Positions 25,869 through 33,861 of a DNA stretch of 48,288 nucleotides are shown in pieces. The position numbers were made by a program, and so were the translations under genes. The stretch comes from an uncultured Lachnospiraceae bacterium (lineage in GTDB: Bacteria; Bacillota; Clostridia; Lachnospirales; Lachnospiraceae). The notes under the pieces are model-generated. The model was not told the origin of the DNA and made no database searches. It was given only the letters and a program-made list of their open reading frames with translations. Numbering within the stretch: the stretch's first letter is position 1; the number at the start of each line of letters is the position of its first letter. The stretch is from the NCBI GenBank assembly GCA_946614165.1, contig CAMOGQ010000006.1, positions 1 to 48,288 of the forward strand, given 5' to 3'.

Positions 25869-25897
25869 AGGACCGGCATGGCCGGTCCTGTTTTTTA
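25869..25897 (+). terminator. Terminator after the PepSY gene
   Basis: AGGACCGGC (25869-25877) pairs perfectly with GCCGGTCCT (25881-25889), followed by TTTTTT. Confidence 0.9.
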
Positions 25898-26003
25898 TGG
25901 CCTAAAGAACCTTCCCTGTGGTAAGATGCATGGGAGACGTTTTTTAGCCGGAGAAAAGACGGCAGCAGGAAAGCTGTCAGTTTATCATGAGAGAGGAAGC
26001 CTT

Positions 26004-26516
26004 ATGTATATCAGAAAATCGCAGGAAAAAGACCTTGCCCGTATGGAGGAGATCTACGCTCTGGCCAGGGACTTTATGAGAAAGAGCGGCAATCCCCGCC
26101 AGTGGGGAAACAATTCCTGGCCGCCCTCAGACCTGCTCCGAAAGGATATTGCTTCCGGGAACAGCTATGTCTGTCTGTCGGAGGACGGAAGGGTCATAGG
26201 GACCTTTTATTTTATATACGGACCGGACATCGAGCCCACCTACAGAAAGATCACGGAGGGGGAGTGGAAGGATGAGAGCCCCTACGGGGTCATCCACCGT
26301 CTGGCGGGAGACGGATCCGAAAAAGGAATCGGGGCCTTCTGCATCGACTGGGCCTATGAACAGTGCTCTCATCTGCGCATCGATACCCACACAGACAACA
26401 GAGTCATGCAGGCCCTGGCGGAGAGGCTTGGCTTTGTCCGCTGCGGCACCATTTATGTCCTGCAGGACAAGGATCCCCGGATCGCCTATGAAAAGTCAGA
26501 AACAGTCCATGCATGA
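26004..26516 (+). CDS. GNAT-family N-acetyltransferase
   Basis: A 170-residue acetyltransferase using acetyl-CoA. The usual GNAT layout is visible: IRKSQEKDLARMEEIY in strand 1/helix 1, VIGTFYFIYG as strand 4, a substituted acetyl-CoA loop around GSEKGIGAF, and the C-terminal LAERLGFVRCG motif that closes the fold, preceded by RIDTHTDN. The closest resemblance is to small unassigned GNAT proteins. Start is ATG 26004 after GAGAGGAAG. The DUF89 gene follows after 21 nt, so the two may share an operon. Confidence 0.88.
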   Translation: MYIRKSQEKDLARMEEIYALARDFMRKSGNPRQWGNNSWPPSDLLRKDIASGNSYVCLSEDGRVIGTFYFIYGPDIEPTYRKITEGEWKDESPYGVIHRLAGDGSEKGIGAFCIDWAYEQCSHLRIDTHTDNRVMQALAERLGFVRCGTIYVLQDKDPRIAYEKSETVHA

Positions 26517-26537
26517 GTTCAGGAGAAAGGACATCCC

Positions 26538-27398
26538 ATGAGAGTCAGCGGCACATGTGCGGAATGCCTCTTTGACAAGCAAAGGCATCTGAAAAACGAT
26601 CCTGCCTACCTGGAAGAGGTCAGGCAGATCCTGGAAAGCAGAAGAGAAGAGGATACCTCCCCCTACCTGGTCTACCTTTTCAACCAGGCCAGAGAGCGCA
26701 GGTTCGGAAAAGAATCTCCCTACGGAGACGTCAAAAGAGAGTTCAATGCCCTGGTCCTGTCCATGGAGGAGGGAATCAGGAAAAAGATCCAGGCCTCCCC
26801 GGATCCCCTGGCGGCGGCCCTGGTCCTGGCCCGGATCGGCAACTACATTGATTTCGGCGCCATGACCCATGTGGACAGGGATACCTTTCTGTCCCTTTTT
26901 GACGACCTTTCCCTGAGCCCTCATGACAGGGAGACACTGGGGTCCTTCCGCCTGGAGTGCGGATCCGCCGGCAGCTTTCTTCTGATCACCGACAACTGCG
27001 GGGAGATCATTCTGGACAGGCTCTTTCTGGAGGAACTGAAAAAGGAGTTTCCTGACCTTTCCCTGACCGTCATGGTCCGGGGAGGGGAGATCCTGAACGA
27101 CGCCACTTATGAAGACGCCCTTTATGCGGGCATGGACAGGGTGGCGGAGATCATCACCAACGGAGCTCCCGTGGCAGGCACGGTCCGATCCATGCTGGGT
27201 GAGGAGGCCGGGAAGGCCCTGGACCGGGCAGACGTGATCCTGGCCAAGGGACAGGGCAACTATGAGTCCCTTTCCGGCCAGGGAAAACATGCCTTTTACT
27301 CCTTCCTCTGCAAGTGTGATCTTTTTACCTCCAGGTTTTCCGTTCCCCCTCTTACGGGGATGTTCGTGGAAGAAAGGGAATCCGGAGAAATAAAGTGA
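26538..27398 (+). CDS. DUF89 / ARMT1-like damage-control phosphatase
   Basis: A 286-residue protein of the DUF89 damage-control metal-dependent phosphatase family, subfamily I (archaeal/bacterial type). The N-terminal CAEC pair (7-10) is typical of this subfamily. The metal and phosphate-site motifs are seen in order: GNYIDFG, DNCGEIILDR with conserved Asp and Asn, NGAPVAG with Asp/Thr neighbours, and GQGNYESL. These enzymes remove phosphate from damaged or surplus sugar and cofactor phosphates. The gene is preceded by AGGAGAAAGG and follows the GNAT gene closely. Confidence 0.9.
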   Translation: MRVSGTCAECLFDKQRHLKNDPAYLEEVRQILESRREEDTSPYLVYLFNQARERRFGKESPYGDVKREFNALVLSMEEGIRKKIQASPDPLAAALVLARIGNYIDFGAMTHVDRDTFLSLFDDLSLSPHDRETLGSFRLECGSAGSFLLITDNCGEIILDRLFLEELKKEFPDLSLTVMVRGGEILNDATYEDALYAGMDRVAEIITNGAPVAGTVRSMLGEEAGKALDRADVILAKGQGNYESLSGQGKHAFYSFLCKCDLFTSRFSVPPLTGMFVEERESGEIK

Positions 27399-27497
27399 TT
27401 TCTTCCCGCCGGAGCCATGGAAGAGGGGACGGCGGCATGTTACTATATATCTGGTTTTACATTGATCAGGCAGCGCAGCAGGGAAAGGAAAGAGCCC

Positions 27498-28196
27498 ATG
27501 GGCAGATATAAGGCAGATCATGTCATCAAAGTGAACGGCGTACGTCTCCATTATGCCGTGGAGGGAAAGGGAGATCCCGTGATCCTTCTCCACGGCAACG
27601 GAGAGGACCACAGTCTTTTTGATCTTCTCATCGGCCAGCTGACAGAGGCGGGATACAAAGTCTACGCTCCGGATTCCAGAGGGCACGGAGAGAGCGATCC
27701 GGTGGACGAATTCCACTACAGCGAAATGGCGGAGGATATCTATCAGTTCATTGAAAGCCTCGGCCTTGAAAAGCCCGCCCTTTACGGCCACAGCGACGGA
27801 GGCATTATCGCCCTGCTTCTGGAAATGAACCATCCGGGGACCCTGGCAGTCATGGCGGTCAGCGGGACAAACCTGCATCCGGAAGGCCTGATCTCCTCCT
27901 TTATCGAGGAGTTTACACAGATCAACGAAACAAGGCACGATCCCATGATCACCCTGATGCTGACAGAGCCTCAGATCAGACCGGAGGAGCTTGGGAAAAT
28001 AAAGATCCCGGTCCTTGTAACGGCGGGAGAAAATGACCTGGTCCGGCCCGAAGAGACAGAGCGCCTCTGCGCGGCCCTTGCCGACGTGCGAAAGGTGATT
28101 GTGGAGGGAGCAGACCACGGAAGCTATATCCATAATTCCCCCCTTATGGGAGAGATACTTATGGATTTTTTGAAAGACAGATGGAACAGGGACTGA
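27498..28196 (+). CDS. Alpha/beta-fold hydrolase
   Basis: A 232-residue alpha/beta hydrolase. The oxyanion-hole HGNGE motif sits after strand 3, the nucleophile is the Ser of GHSDGG, the acid is probably Asp in AGENDLV and the base His in GADHGSY. The Ser-Asp-His triad is therefore complete. There is no lid domain long enough to suggest a lipase, so a small ester, lactone or peroxidase-like substrate is likely but unknown. I chose ATG 27498, preceded by AAAGGAAAG; the frame is open upstream without ribosome site. No signal peptide. Confidence 0.88.
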   Translation: MGRYKADHVIKVNGVRLHYAVEGKGDPVILLHGNGEDHSLFDLLIGQLTEAGYKVYAPDSRGHGESDPVDEFHYSEMAEDIYQFIESLGLEKPALYGHSDGGIIALLLEMNHPGTLAVMAVSGTNLHPEGLISSFIEEFTQINETRHDPMITLMLTEPQIRPEELGKIKIPVLVTAGENDLVRPEETERLCAALADVRKVIVEGADHGSYIHNSPLMGEILMDFLKDRWNRD

Positions 28197-28210
28197 AGAG
28201 AGGAAAAAGA

Positions 28211-28267
28211 GAAAGGAGGAGGCAGAGCGCCGGATCGTTCCGGGGATTCCTGCTCTGCGGTTAAGAT
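28211..28267 (+). promoter_or_regulatory. Shine-Dalgarno separated from its start codon by a nested hairpin
   Basis: GAAAGGAGGAGG (28211-28222) is an almost ideal ribosome site but lies about 47 nt before the only possible in-frame start (an in-frame TAA at 28262-28264 excludes earlier starts). Between them GCAGAGC (28222-28228) pairs with GCTCTGC (28252-28258), enclosing a second stem CCGGA (28230-28234) / TCCGG (28239-28243). If folded, the hairpin would bring the ribosome site to within about 9 nt of ATG 28268. Confidence 0.55.
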
Positions 28268-28840
28268 ATGAAGAGTGATGTGATCAGTGTTTCCAGCATG
28301 AAGGATCAGACAGACGCCGTCATGGAGCAGGCGGAAAAGGTGGCCGTCTATCAGGGCCTTTCCACAAAAAATGCCCTGCACTTAAGACTCCTTGCGGAAG
28401 AGATGATGAGCATGATGCGTGCCATCACGGGAGACGTCAGAGGACAGTTCTGGATCGAAAACGAGAAGGACCAGTTCCAGCTCCGGCTGAATGTACGGAC
28501 CCAGATCGATTTCCGCCAGAGAGAAAAGCTCCTTTCAGCCGCATCCAGCGGAAAGAACGAGGCCCACAGGGGATTCCTGGGCAAGATCCGCGCCTTCTTC
28601 GAGCCCATCGAAGGGACCCCTGTCTATTTCGATACGGCCGTCAGCACCACGCCCCAGGAGATCGGCTGGTCCATGAATACCTATCAGAAGCAGCTGGAAC
28701 AGATGGTCAGCGAAAAGCGCGAGGGTGCGGCAGAGGCCTGGGACGAACTGGAAAAGTCCGTGATCGCCCATGTGGCGGATGAAGTGAAGATCAGCATCCA
28801 CGGATACGACGTGGAGATGATCGTATTCAAGAAATTCTGA
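28268..28840 (+). CDS. Unknown protein, possibly an RsbW-like ATPase fragment
   Basis: A 190-residue cytoplasmic protein I do not firmly recognise. The segment about 38-65 (LHLRLLAEEMMSMMRAITG, then Glu-rich strand) resembles the N-box helix region of RsbW-type GHKL proteins, but the Asn that binds magnesium-ATP is not visible and no G1 or G2 box follows. The C-terminal part is charged and helical, ending in a short beta-strand rich tail (VEMIVFKKF). It may be a degenerate regulator. The gene has an unusual leader (28211-28267) and no close partner gene. Similar proteins are likely present in other Lachnospiraceae but I cannot name a function. Confidence 0.65.
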   Translation: MKSDVISVSSMKDQTDAVMEQAEKVAVYQGLSTKNALHLRLLAEEMMSMMRAITGDVRGQFWIENEKDQFQLRLNVRTQIDFRQREKLLSAASSGKNEAHRGFLGKIRAFFEPIEGTPVYFDTAVSTTPQEIGWSMNTYQKQLEQMVSEKREGAAEAWDELEKSVIAHVADEVKISIHGYDVEMIVFKKF

Positions 28841-29046
28841 TAGATCTTCAGAGGAAAAGATATAAAAGTACTTCGAATGGAACGGGAACAGAAGCAGGCA
28901 GACTGTTTTCGGGCAGGGCTGAAATGCTGCTGCCTTGGAAAAATGAATAATAAACGGACTCAGCCGACTGAATGAAATTGCCCGCTCATAGTTTACTGAG
29001 GACCGGACAGGCATCTTCATGGAAGAGGCTGACAAAGGAAAAAATC

Positions 29047-30048
29047 GTGAAAGAACACAAAATCCGTACAAAATGGGGAGAGAAGACGATTAAAGTCTTT
29101 TGCGGAAATCTAACAGCGATACCGGAATCGTTCGATCTGCTTGTATGTTCAGCATTTAAAAATGATTATACTCCGACATTTTCATCGATAATCGGTAAAC
29201 TGTATTGGGAATTCGGCATTTCCGTGAAAGAGCTGTCACATACGCCTGCTCTTAACCTGAAAGATCTCGGAGTCTGGATCTCAGCACCTCTTGATACCGG
29301 ACTTTTTAAAAGAATAGGCTGTGTGGAAATACTGGACTGTTTCTGGCAGGATGTATCTGAAAATGAGTTGAGAAGTCTGTATGATACCCTGTTTTTTGCT
29401 GTTAAAAAGAGCAGAGAACGGGGATTCCCGGTTACTTCCATGGCCATGCGTGTTCTTGGGACAGGTGACCAGCAGATCGAATTTGAAAACAGCCTGGTGC
29501 CTCTCCTTACGGAATGCATCTCAGCGCTTAAATCGATTGAAGAGCTGCGGACGGTTATTCTTTTTGAGCAAAGCAGTAAGCGCTGTCAGATGATCTCTGA
29601 GAAAATTGCCGGCAGTGCTTCTGATGTAGGCGACGCCATGGTATTTATCAGCTATAGTCACCGCAATCAGCAGATAGCCAATTTTACCGCGAACAGACTG
29701 GAAGAATGCGGAATCAAGCCATGGATCGATCACAGGATGATTCGCAGCCCGGATTTTGGAAGAGATATTGCGGAAGGTATTTCGGAATCCAGGGCTTTTC
29801 TTCTGCTTGTCAGTTCATTTTCCATGAAGTCCCCTGATGTTCTGCGGGAACTTCGACTGGCAGGCTGGTATGCTGATCATAACGGCCTTCTCATTTATCC
29901 TGTTCTTTTAGAGAAGATACAGTATCCTCCTGAATACGCTTTCTACCTGACAGGGCTTGACTACAAAGATATTTCCGATCCTCCTCAGGAAGAAAAAGTA
30001 TCAAGCCTGTGCCGGAATCTGTGCGACCGGCTGAGAACGGGACAATAA
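29047..30048 (+). CDS. Macro-like domain fused to a TIR domain
   Basis: About 333 residues in two domains. Residues 12-187 are macro-domain-like: VFCGNL near the start, then LLVCSAFKNDYTPT and, late, VLGTGDQ, the phosphate-loop-like turn, before a helix and LRTVILFEQ. Residues 198 to about 315 are a TIR domain: VFISYSH at its start and E268 in VLRELRLA at the position of the NADase Glu. TIR domains cleave NAD+ or make signalling nucleotides; macro domains bind ADP-ribose-type molecules. I start at GTG 29047 with AAAGGA 7 nt upstream. An ATG at 28972 lacks a ribosome site. The gene looks AT-richer than neighbours and may be acquired. A defence role is inference. Confidence 0.8.
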   Translation: MKEHKIRTKWGEKTIKVFCGNLTAIPESFDLLVCSAFKNDYTPTFSSIIGKLYWEFGISVKELSHTPALNLKDLGVWISAPLDTGLFKRIGCVEILDCFWQDVSENELRSLYDTLFFAVKKSRERGFPVTSMAMRVLGTGDQQIEFENSLVPLLTECISALKSIEELRTVILFEQSSKRCQMISEKIAGSASDVGDAMVFISYSHRNQQIANFTANRLEECGIKPWIDHRMIRSPDFGRDIAEGISESRAFLLLVSSFSMKSPDVLRELRLAGWYADHNGLLIYPVLLEKIQYPPEYAFYLTGLDYKDISDPPQEEKVSSLCRNLCDRLRTGQ

Positions 30049-30155
30049 CCATCAGCTGCATATTACAAAGCGATGAGGAAATCTGCGGATCATCAGCATC
30101 TGAGACTTTTGGAAATACAAACAGCAGTCTCAATAATATCGGAACTGAACCAGAA

Positions 30156-30201
30156 AGACGCCGTCCGGGTAAGGAAGTGTACCCGGACGGCGTCTTTATT
30201 T
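30156..30201. terminator. Bidirectional terminator between the TIR gene and the zinc-ribbon gene
   Basis: AGACGCCGTCCGGGTA (30156-30171) pairs perfectly over 16 bp with 30180-30195. T-rich sequence follows on the plus strand (TTTATTT) and on the minus strand (TTTCTGG), between two converging genes. Confidence 0.85.
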
Positions 30202-30255
30202 GCTTTCCCGGCAGCGCACATGATACTGCCCCGGCGCTGCTTTGTCTTTGATATC

Positions 30256-31566
30256 CTATTTCTTTTTCTGCTCGATCTTTCTGCTGGTCTGGGTGGTCCT
30301 TACATACCGGTCCGTGCTGAGGCCGAGCCGCATGCCCTGGGAGGCGGAACCTCCCACTACATATTCGTTGGCCTGGCTCTTCTGGACCACGGGCTTCATG
30401 CCGGAGCGCATAACAAGGACCACGATGCCGGAGATGATCAGGGCGATGATCAGGGGCAGGGCGATGGAATCCTTGAAAAGCAGGGTCCCGATAAAGAAGA
30501 GAGCGGCGGCAAGGACTGCAAAGAGTCCCGCGGTCTTGGGAGTGGAAACGGGAAGGTCTCCCGTCATCTTTCCGGACTGGCCGTTCATGGCGAAGAGGAA
30601 GTTTTTGCCGTCCCACTTTGTGGACAGCATCCAGACAGGCATAAGGGCGTACTGGGTGCGGCCGAAGGATACATCCTCATGGTGGACCTTTGTGTCTACG
30701 GAGTCATAGCCCTTGACGGTGCCCTTCAGGGCCTGCTCTGCCGTATGGGCGGCCCGCTTTCCGGCCCTGTCCCGGCTTGCCTTTTCGTCCACGTCGTATT
30801 TGTCGGCCAGATAGCCGGGCAGATAGGACATGGAGAAGGGCTTCAGCTCCTTATAGTCGTAGGGCTCTATGGAATCCATCAGATCGTCGGGCATTCTGGA
30901 GGAGGCGTCGGCCGGGATCTTCTCGAAGCCGATGGTGCCCTCTCTCCTTACGTCATAGATCTTTTTGGTGGTGATCTCCGTGTCGCCCCTTCTTTCCTTG
31001 TGCTCCTGACAGGCTTCGTAGGTGCCGGAGGCGTTTACGGTGCCGTTAAACATCCAGAAAGGCACATAGACGCCCTGGATCTCCTCGATATGATTGCCGC
31101 TTTTAAAGCTTCCCGGCAGCAGGAAGCGCTTTCCGTAATAGTTCTTCAGGGCAGCTACGGCTTCTTCTCTGGTCTTTTTGAAGGGAAGCACGTAGTCGGG
31201 CTTCATGATGCCGTCGAACTGGCTGGGAATGATGGTGGGGTTGGCGCAGTAGGGGCAGACAGTGGCTGCGGTGGACTTTTCGCAGATCAGCTCCGCTCCG
31301 CAGGACGTGCAGGAATAGGCCTTCATTTTGGCGGCGTCCTGTCCCCAGGAAGCGACCTCATCTGCCGTGAACTCTCCGGCAGAGCCGGTATTCTGAGTTT
31401 TGGCGGCCTGGGCGGCCTGCTGGTTTTTGCCGGCGTAGAGCTCCTCGATCTGTTTCACATCATAGGCGGACCCGCAGTATTCACATACCAGTTTTCCGGT
31501 CTTTCCGTCGAAATGCAGGGGTCCCGTGCATGCAGGGCACTGATAAGAGCTTGTCTGGGATGCCAT
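30256..31566 (-). CDS. Zinc-ribbon protein with C-terminal membrane helices
   Basis: A 436-residue protein with two zinc ribbons: CPAC/CEYC at about 10-31 and CTSC/CPYC at about 86-107, i.e. four Cys each. A long central part of mixed strands and helices follows, with Tyr/Phe-rich segments. Near the C-terminus are two hydrophobic helices (about 360-395) joined by a short loop, then a basic tail ending in KKK. This TFIIB-type zinc-ribbon plus membrane arrangement is seen in uncharacterised Firmicute proteins; function unknown. AGGAGG precedes ATG 31566. It is not clearly in an operon with the EamA gene upstream, which has its own terminator. Confidence 0.8.
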   Translation of the reverse strand: MASQTSSYQCPACTGPLHFDGKTGKLVCEYCGSAYDVKQIEELYAGKNQQAAQAAKTQNTGSAGEFTADEVASWGQDAAKMKAYSCTSCGAELICEKSTAATVCPYCANPTIIPSQFDGIMKPDYVLPFKKTREEAVAALKNYYGKRFLLPGSFKSGNHIEEIQGVYVPFWMFNGTVNASGTYEACQEHKERRGDTEITTKKIYDVRREGTIGFEKIPADASSRMPDDLMDSIEPYDYKELKPFSMSYLPGYLADKYDVDEKASRDRAGKRAAHTAEQALKGTVKGYDSVDTKVHHEDVSFGRTQYALMPVWMLSTKWDGKNFLFAMNGQSGKMTGDLPVSTPKTAGLFAVLAAALFFIGTLLFKDSIALPLIIALIISGIVVLVMRSGMKPVVQKSQANEYVVGGSASQGMRLGLSTDRYVRTTQTSRKIEQKKK

Positions 31567-31737
31567 GGTAGTTTCCTCCTGATAGTTTTTTTAGTCTGAT
31601 CGAAAATAACCGCGGCCTTATCCGCTGTCGTTTCCGAAGGTCTGTCCGGTCTCCCGGTCAGCAACATTTTACCATATGCGGGGAGGAATCGTAACAATTC
31701 CCCGTCCGCAGGGGAGAAAATCCGTTAAAATATAGAA

Positions 31738-31755
31738 CAGGCAAAAGGGTGCCTG
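31738..31755 (-). terminator. Terminator after the second EamA transporter
   Basis: On the minus strand CAGGCA (31755... read as complement of TGCCTG 31750-31755) pairs with TGCCTG (complement of CAGGCA 31738-31743), followed by TTCTATATTTT. Short stem but well placed. Confidence 0.55.
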
Positions 31756-31781
31756 CACGAAAGGCCCCCTGCTTTCCTTCC

Positions 31782-32621
31782 TCAGATGTTCAGAAGGACC
31801 AGGGAAAGGGCGATCACGGCCATGGCAAGAAGCTTTCTCCTGCTCAGGGCTTCCCTGAAAAGGAGGAAGCCGGCCAGAGAGACCGCGGCGATGGTGCCCA
31901 CGCTGACGGCGGGATAGACGACGACGGCCGGGAGGCTTCCCAGGGACAGAAGCAGGAAGCGGGAGGAAAAGTAGTTGGGGATCCCGATCAGGATCCCGCT
32001 GATGACTTCCCACCTGCCCATCCGCTCCTTTCTGATCAGAAGGAAAAAGAGGGAGATGACAAAAGCCGCCGCGAAGATGTAGAAGAGATAGTAGTCTCTG
32101 ATGGCAGGGTCCCCTGTCTTGTCAAAAACGTTGGCCATGGAGTCGGTGATGCCTCCGAAGACAAGAAGGAGGGGCAGGAGCCATCTGCCGGAAGAGGAGC
32201 CTCCATCTGCCTTTTCCGTATGGATCATGAGGATGGAGGCGGCGGCCAGGGCTATGCCCAGGATCTGAAGGAGGGAAGGCACCTCCCTGAAGACCACGAC
32301 GGCGATCAGGGTGGAGATGACGACTCCCAGCTTCATAAAGGTGGAGGCCATGGCCATGCCGTTCTTTTCTATGTTGAGACGGTAGAGGACAAAGTTCAGA
32401 AGATACAGGGCGCCTGTAATGCTGCCGAGGACCATGGCCCTGCCAAATCCGGGCAGAGGGGAAAAGAAGGCGATCCTGCCCGCAAAGAGGCAGGAGATGA
32501 CAGAGCAGACCAGGTAGTTGACGACGAACATTCCCATGGCGCTATCCCGCTTTTCTTCCGTGGCCCGCATGGCCACGGCAATAAGGGAGGAAGAGGCAAC
32601 GGCCAGGATCAGAAACAGCAT
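31782..32621 (-). CDS. EamA/DMT-superfamily transporter (second copy)
   Basis: A 279-residue membrane protein of about ten helices in two EamA repeats. Typical features include GSITGALYLLNF and MASTFMKLGVVIS in the first repeat and PAVSVGTIAAVSLAGF in the second. It is clearly distinct from the transporter at 20156-21031 and closer to small metabolite exporters than to sugar carriers. The start codon at 32621 follows AAAGGAG. It is transcribed away from mazG, so the region 32622-32711 holds two divergent starts. Substrate unknown. Confidence 0.85.
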   Translation of the reverse strand: MLFLILAVASSSLIAVAMRATEEKRDSAMGMFVVNYLVCSVISCLFAGRIAFFSPLPGFGRAMVLGSITGALYLLNFVLYRLNIEKNGMAMASTFMKLGVVISTLIAVVVFREVPSLLQILGIALAAASILMIHTEKADGGSSSGRWLLPLLLVFGGITDSMANVFDKTGDPAIRDYYLFYIFAAAFVISLFFLLIRKERMGRWEVISGILIGIPNYFSSRFLLLSLGSLPAVVVYPAVSVGTIAAVSLAGFLLFREALSRRKLLAMAVIALSLVLLNI

Positions 32622-32711
32622 AGGGCAGGGCTCCTTTGAATCAGAAGTATCTCAGGGCGGATGCCCTGTGTGAGGTCCAGTATATCACAGAGAAGAGGGC
32701 AGAATCAGAAA

Positions 32712-33233
32712 ATGAAAGAGAAAGAAAAAGGTATGGAAGAGAATCTTTACGCGGCATGCAGATACAGGGGAGAGAAGGTCTTCAGGGAAGAGGACGCCCA
32801 TGACCTGAAAGACCTGGAGGAGATCGTGGCCATCCTCAGGACCCACTGCCCCTGGGACAGGGAGCAGGACCTGGAGAGCCTTAAAAAGACCCTTGCGGAC
32901 GAAGCGGCGGAGGTCATGGAAGCCATAGACAGGGACGATGCGGACAATCTCTGCGAGGAGCTGGGAGACCTGCTCTTCCAGATCGTATTCATGTCCGGAC
33001 TGGCCGGGGAGAAGGGACTTTTCACCCTGGACGACGTGATAAGCGGCATCGGCAGCAAGATGATCCGCAGGCACCCCCACGTGTTCGGAGACCAGGAGGT
33101 AAAGTCCAGGGAGGAGATCCGGGCCCTCTGGGGAAAAGTCAAGGCGGCGGAAAAGGAAAAGAAGGCCGGAAGGGCCAGGCGGAGCCTGAAGGGAGAAGAG
33201 CAGGGGACAGATCCCGGAAAGTGTCCCTCATAA
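32712..33233 (+). CDS. mazG: MazG-family nucleotide pyrophosphohydrolase
   Basis: About 173 residues with one MazG domain that hydrolyses nucleoside triphosphates to monophosphates, clearing damaged nucleotides. Seen: CPWDREQ, then LADEAAEVMEAI, LCEELGDLLFQIVF with the EExxE and ExxD metal-binding residues, and RRHPHVFGD near the end of the domain. The start is uncertain: ATG 32712 and ATG 32733 are both in frame and neither has a strong ribosome site. I use the first; the extra residues are basic and charged. It is divergent from the EamA transporter and lies upstream of the flavodoxin gene, without shared transcription being obvious. Confidence 0.85.
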   Translation: MKEKEKGMEENLYAACRYRGEKVFREEDAHDLKDLEEIVAILRTHCPWDREQDLESLKKTLADEAAEVMEAIDRDDADNLCEELGDLLFQIVFMSGLAGEKGLFTLDDVISGIGSKMIRRHPHVFGDQEVKSREEIRALWGKVKAAEKEKKAGRARRSLKGEEQGTDPGKCPS

Positions 33234-33258
33234 GGCGCCTGAAAAAGGGAACTCTTTC

Positions 33259-33330
33259 TTGACGGAGAAAACAGATTGTAGTAAAAACAGATTGTAGCAA
33301 ATTAAATTTTACAAAATGCAATTACAATCT
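33259..33330 (+). promoter_or_regulatory. Flavodoxin promoter with three AGATTGTA repeats
   Basis: TTGACG (33259-33264), 17-bp spacer, TAAAAA (33282-33287) is a promoter candidate. AGATTGTAG occurs at 33273-33281 in the spacer and again at 33289-33297, 16 bp on, and the inverse TACAATCT at 33323-33330. The spacing and overlap with the core promoter are typical of regulator binding sites. Confidence 0.55.
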
Positions 33331-33343
33331 CAGGAGGTTTATC

Positions 33344-33751
33344 ATGAAAGTCGCTGTCAGATATTTTTCCAGAGGCGGAAATACAAAGAAGCTTGCAGAT
33401 GCCATCGCTGAGGCCGTGGGAGTCGAAGCCCTTACCACGGAAGTTCCTCTTTCCGAGGATGTGGACATCCTCTTCCTGGGCAGTTCTGTCTATGCCTACG
33501 GCGTGGACGAGAGCGTAAAGAAGTTCATCGCGTGCAACAAGGTGAAGATCGGAAAGGTCGTGAATTTCAGCACGGCGGCCCTGATCAGATCCACCTATAA
33601 GCAGGTAGGGAAGCTCCTTAAGGAAAAGAACATCCCCATGGCGGAGGAAGAGTTCTACTGCAGAGGATCCTTCGGCCCCATGCACAAGGGAAAGCCAGAC
33701 GCTGCGGATCTGAAGAGAGCCGCCGGGTTCGCAAAGAAGATCGCCCGCTGA
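33344..33751 (+). CDS. Flavodoxin-like protein
   Basis: A 135-residue flavodoxin-like protein. The N-terminal strand leads to SRGGNTKKLA, which is a variant of the FMN-phosphate loop (usually SxTGNTxxxA), followed by FLGSSVYAYG, equivalent to the flavin-stacking loop, and a C-terminal helix ending in KKIAR. It would carry electrons between flavin- or iron-sulfur enzymes in the cytoplasm. AGGAGG precedes the start. The promoter region contains three regulator-like repeats, suggesting conditional expression, often seen for flavodoxins under iron or redox stress; here this is inference. Confidence 0.88.
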   Translation: MKVAVRYFSRGGNTKKLADAIAEAVGVEALTTEVPLSEDVDILFLGSSVYAYGVDESVKKFIACNKVKIGKVVNFSTAALIRSTYKQVGKLLKEKNIPMAEEEFYCRGSFGPMHKGKPDAADLKRAAGFAKKIAR

Positions 33752-33768
33752 GTTTTCGCCGGGATATC

Positions 33769-33797
33769 TTGTGGGCCGATCCCTCCCGCCCTATAAT
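33769..33797 (+). promoter_or_regulatory. Sigma-A promoter of the thiol peroxidase gene
   Basis: TTGTGG (33769-33774), 17-bp spacer, TATAAT (33792-33797): consensus -10 and standard spacing. The leader is about 58 nt. Confidence 0.8.
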
Positions 33798-33861
33798 AGA
33801 GACGTAAAAAATCAGGACAGGACCGGCTGTGGAGCGCTCCGGTCCGGAAAGAGAGGATATC

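Noticed and set aside
29047..30048. Complete Thoeris system
   Set aside because: Only one gene with a TIR is present and no ThsA-type SIR2/SLOG or separate macro effector gene lies beside it.
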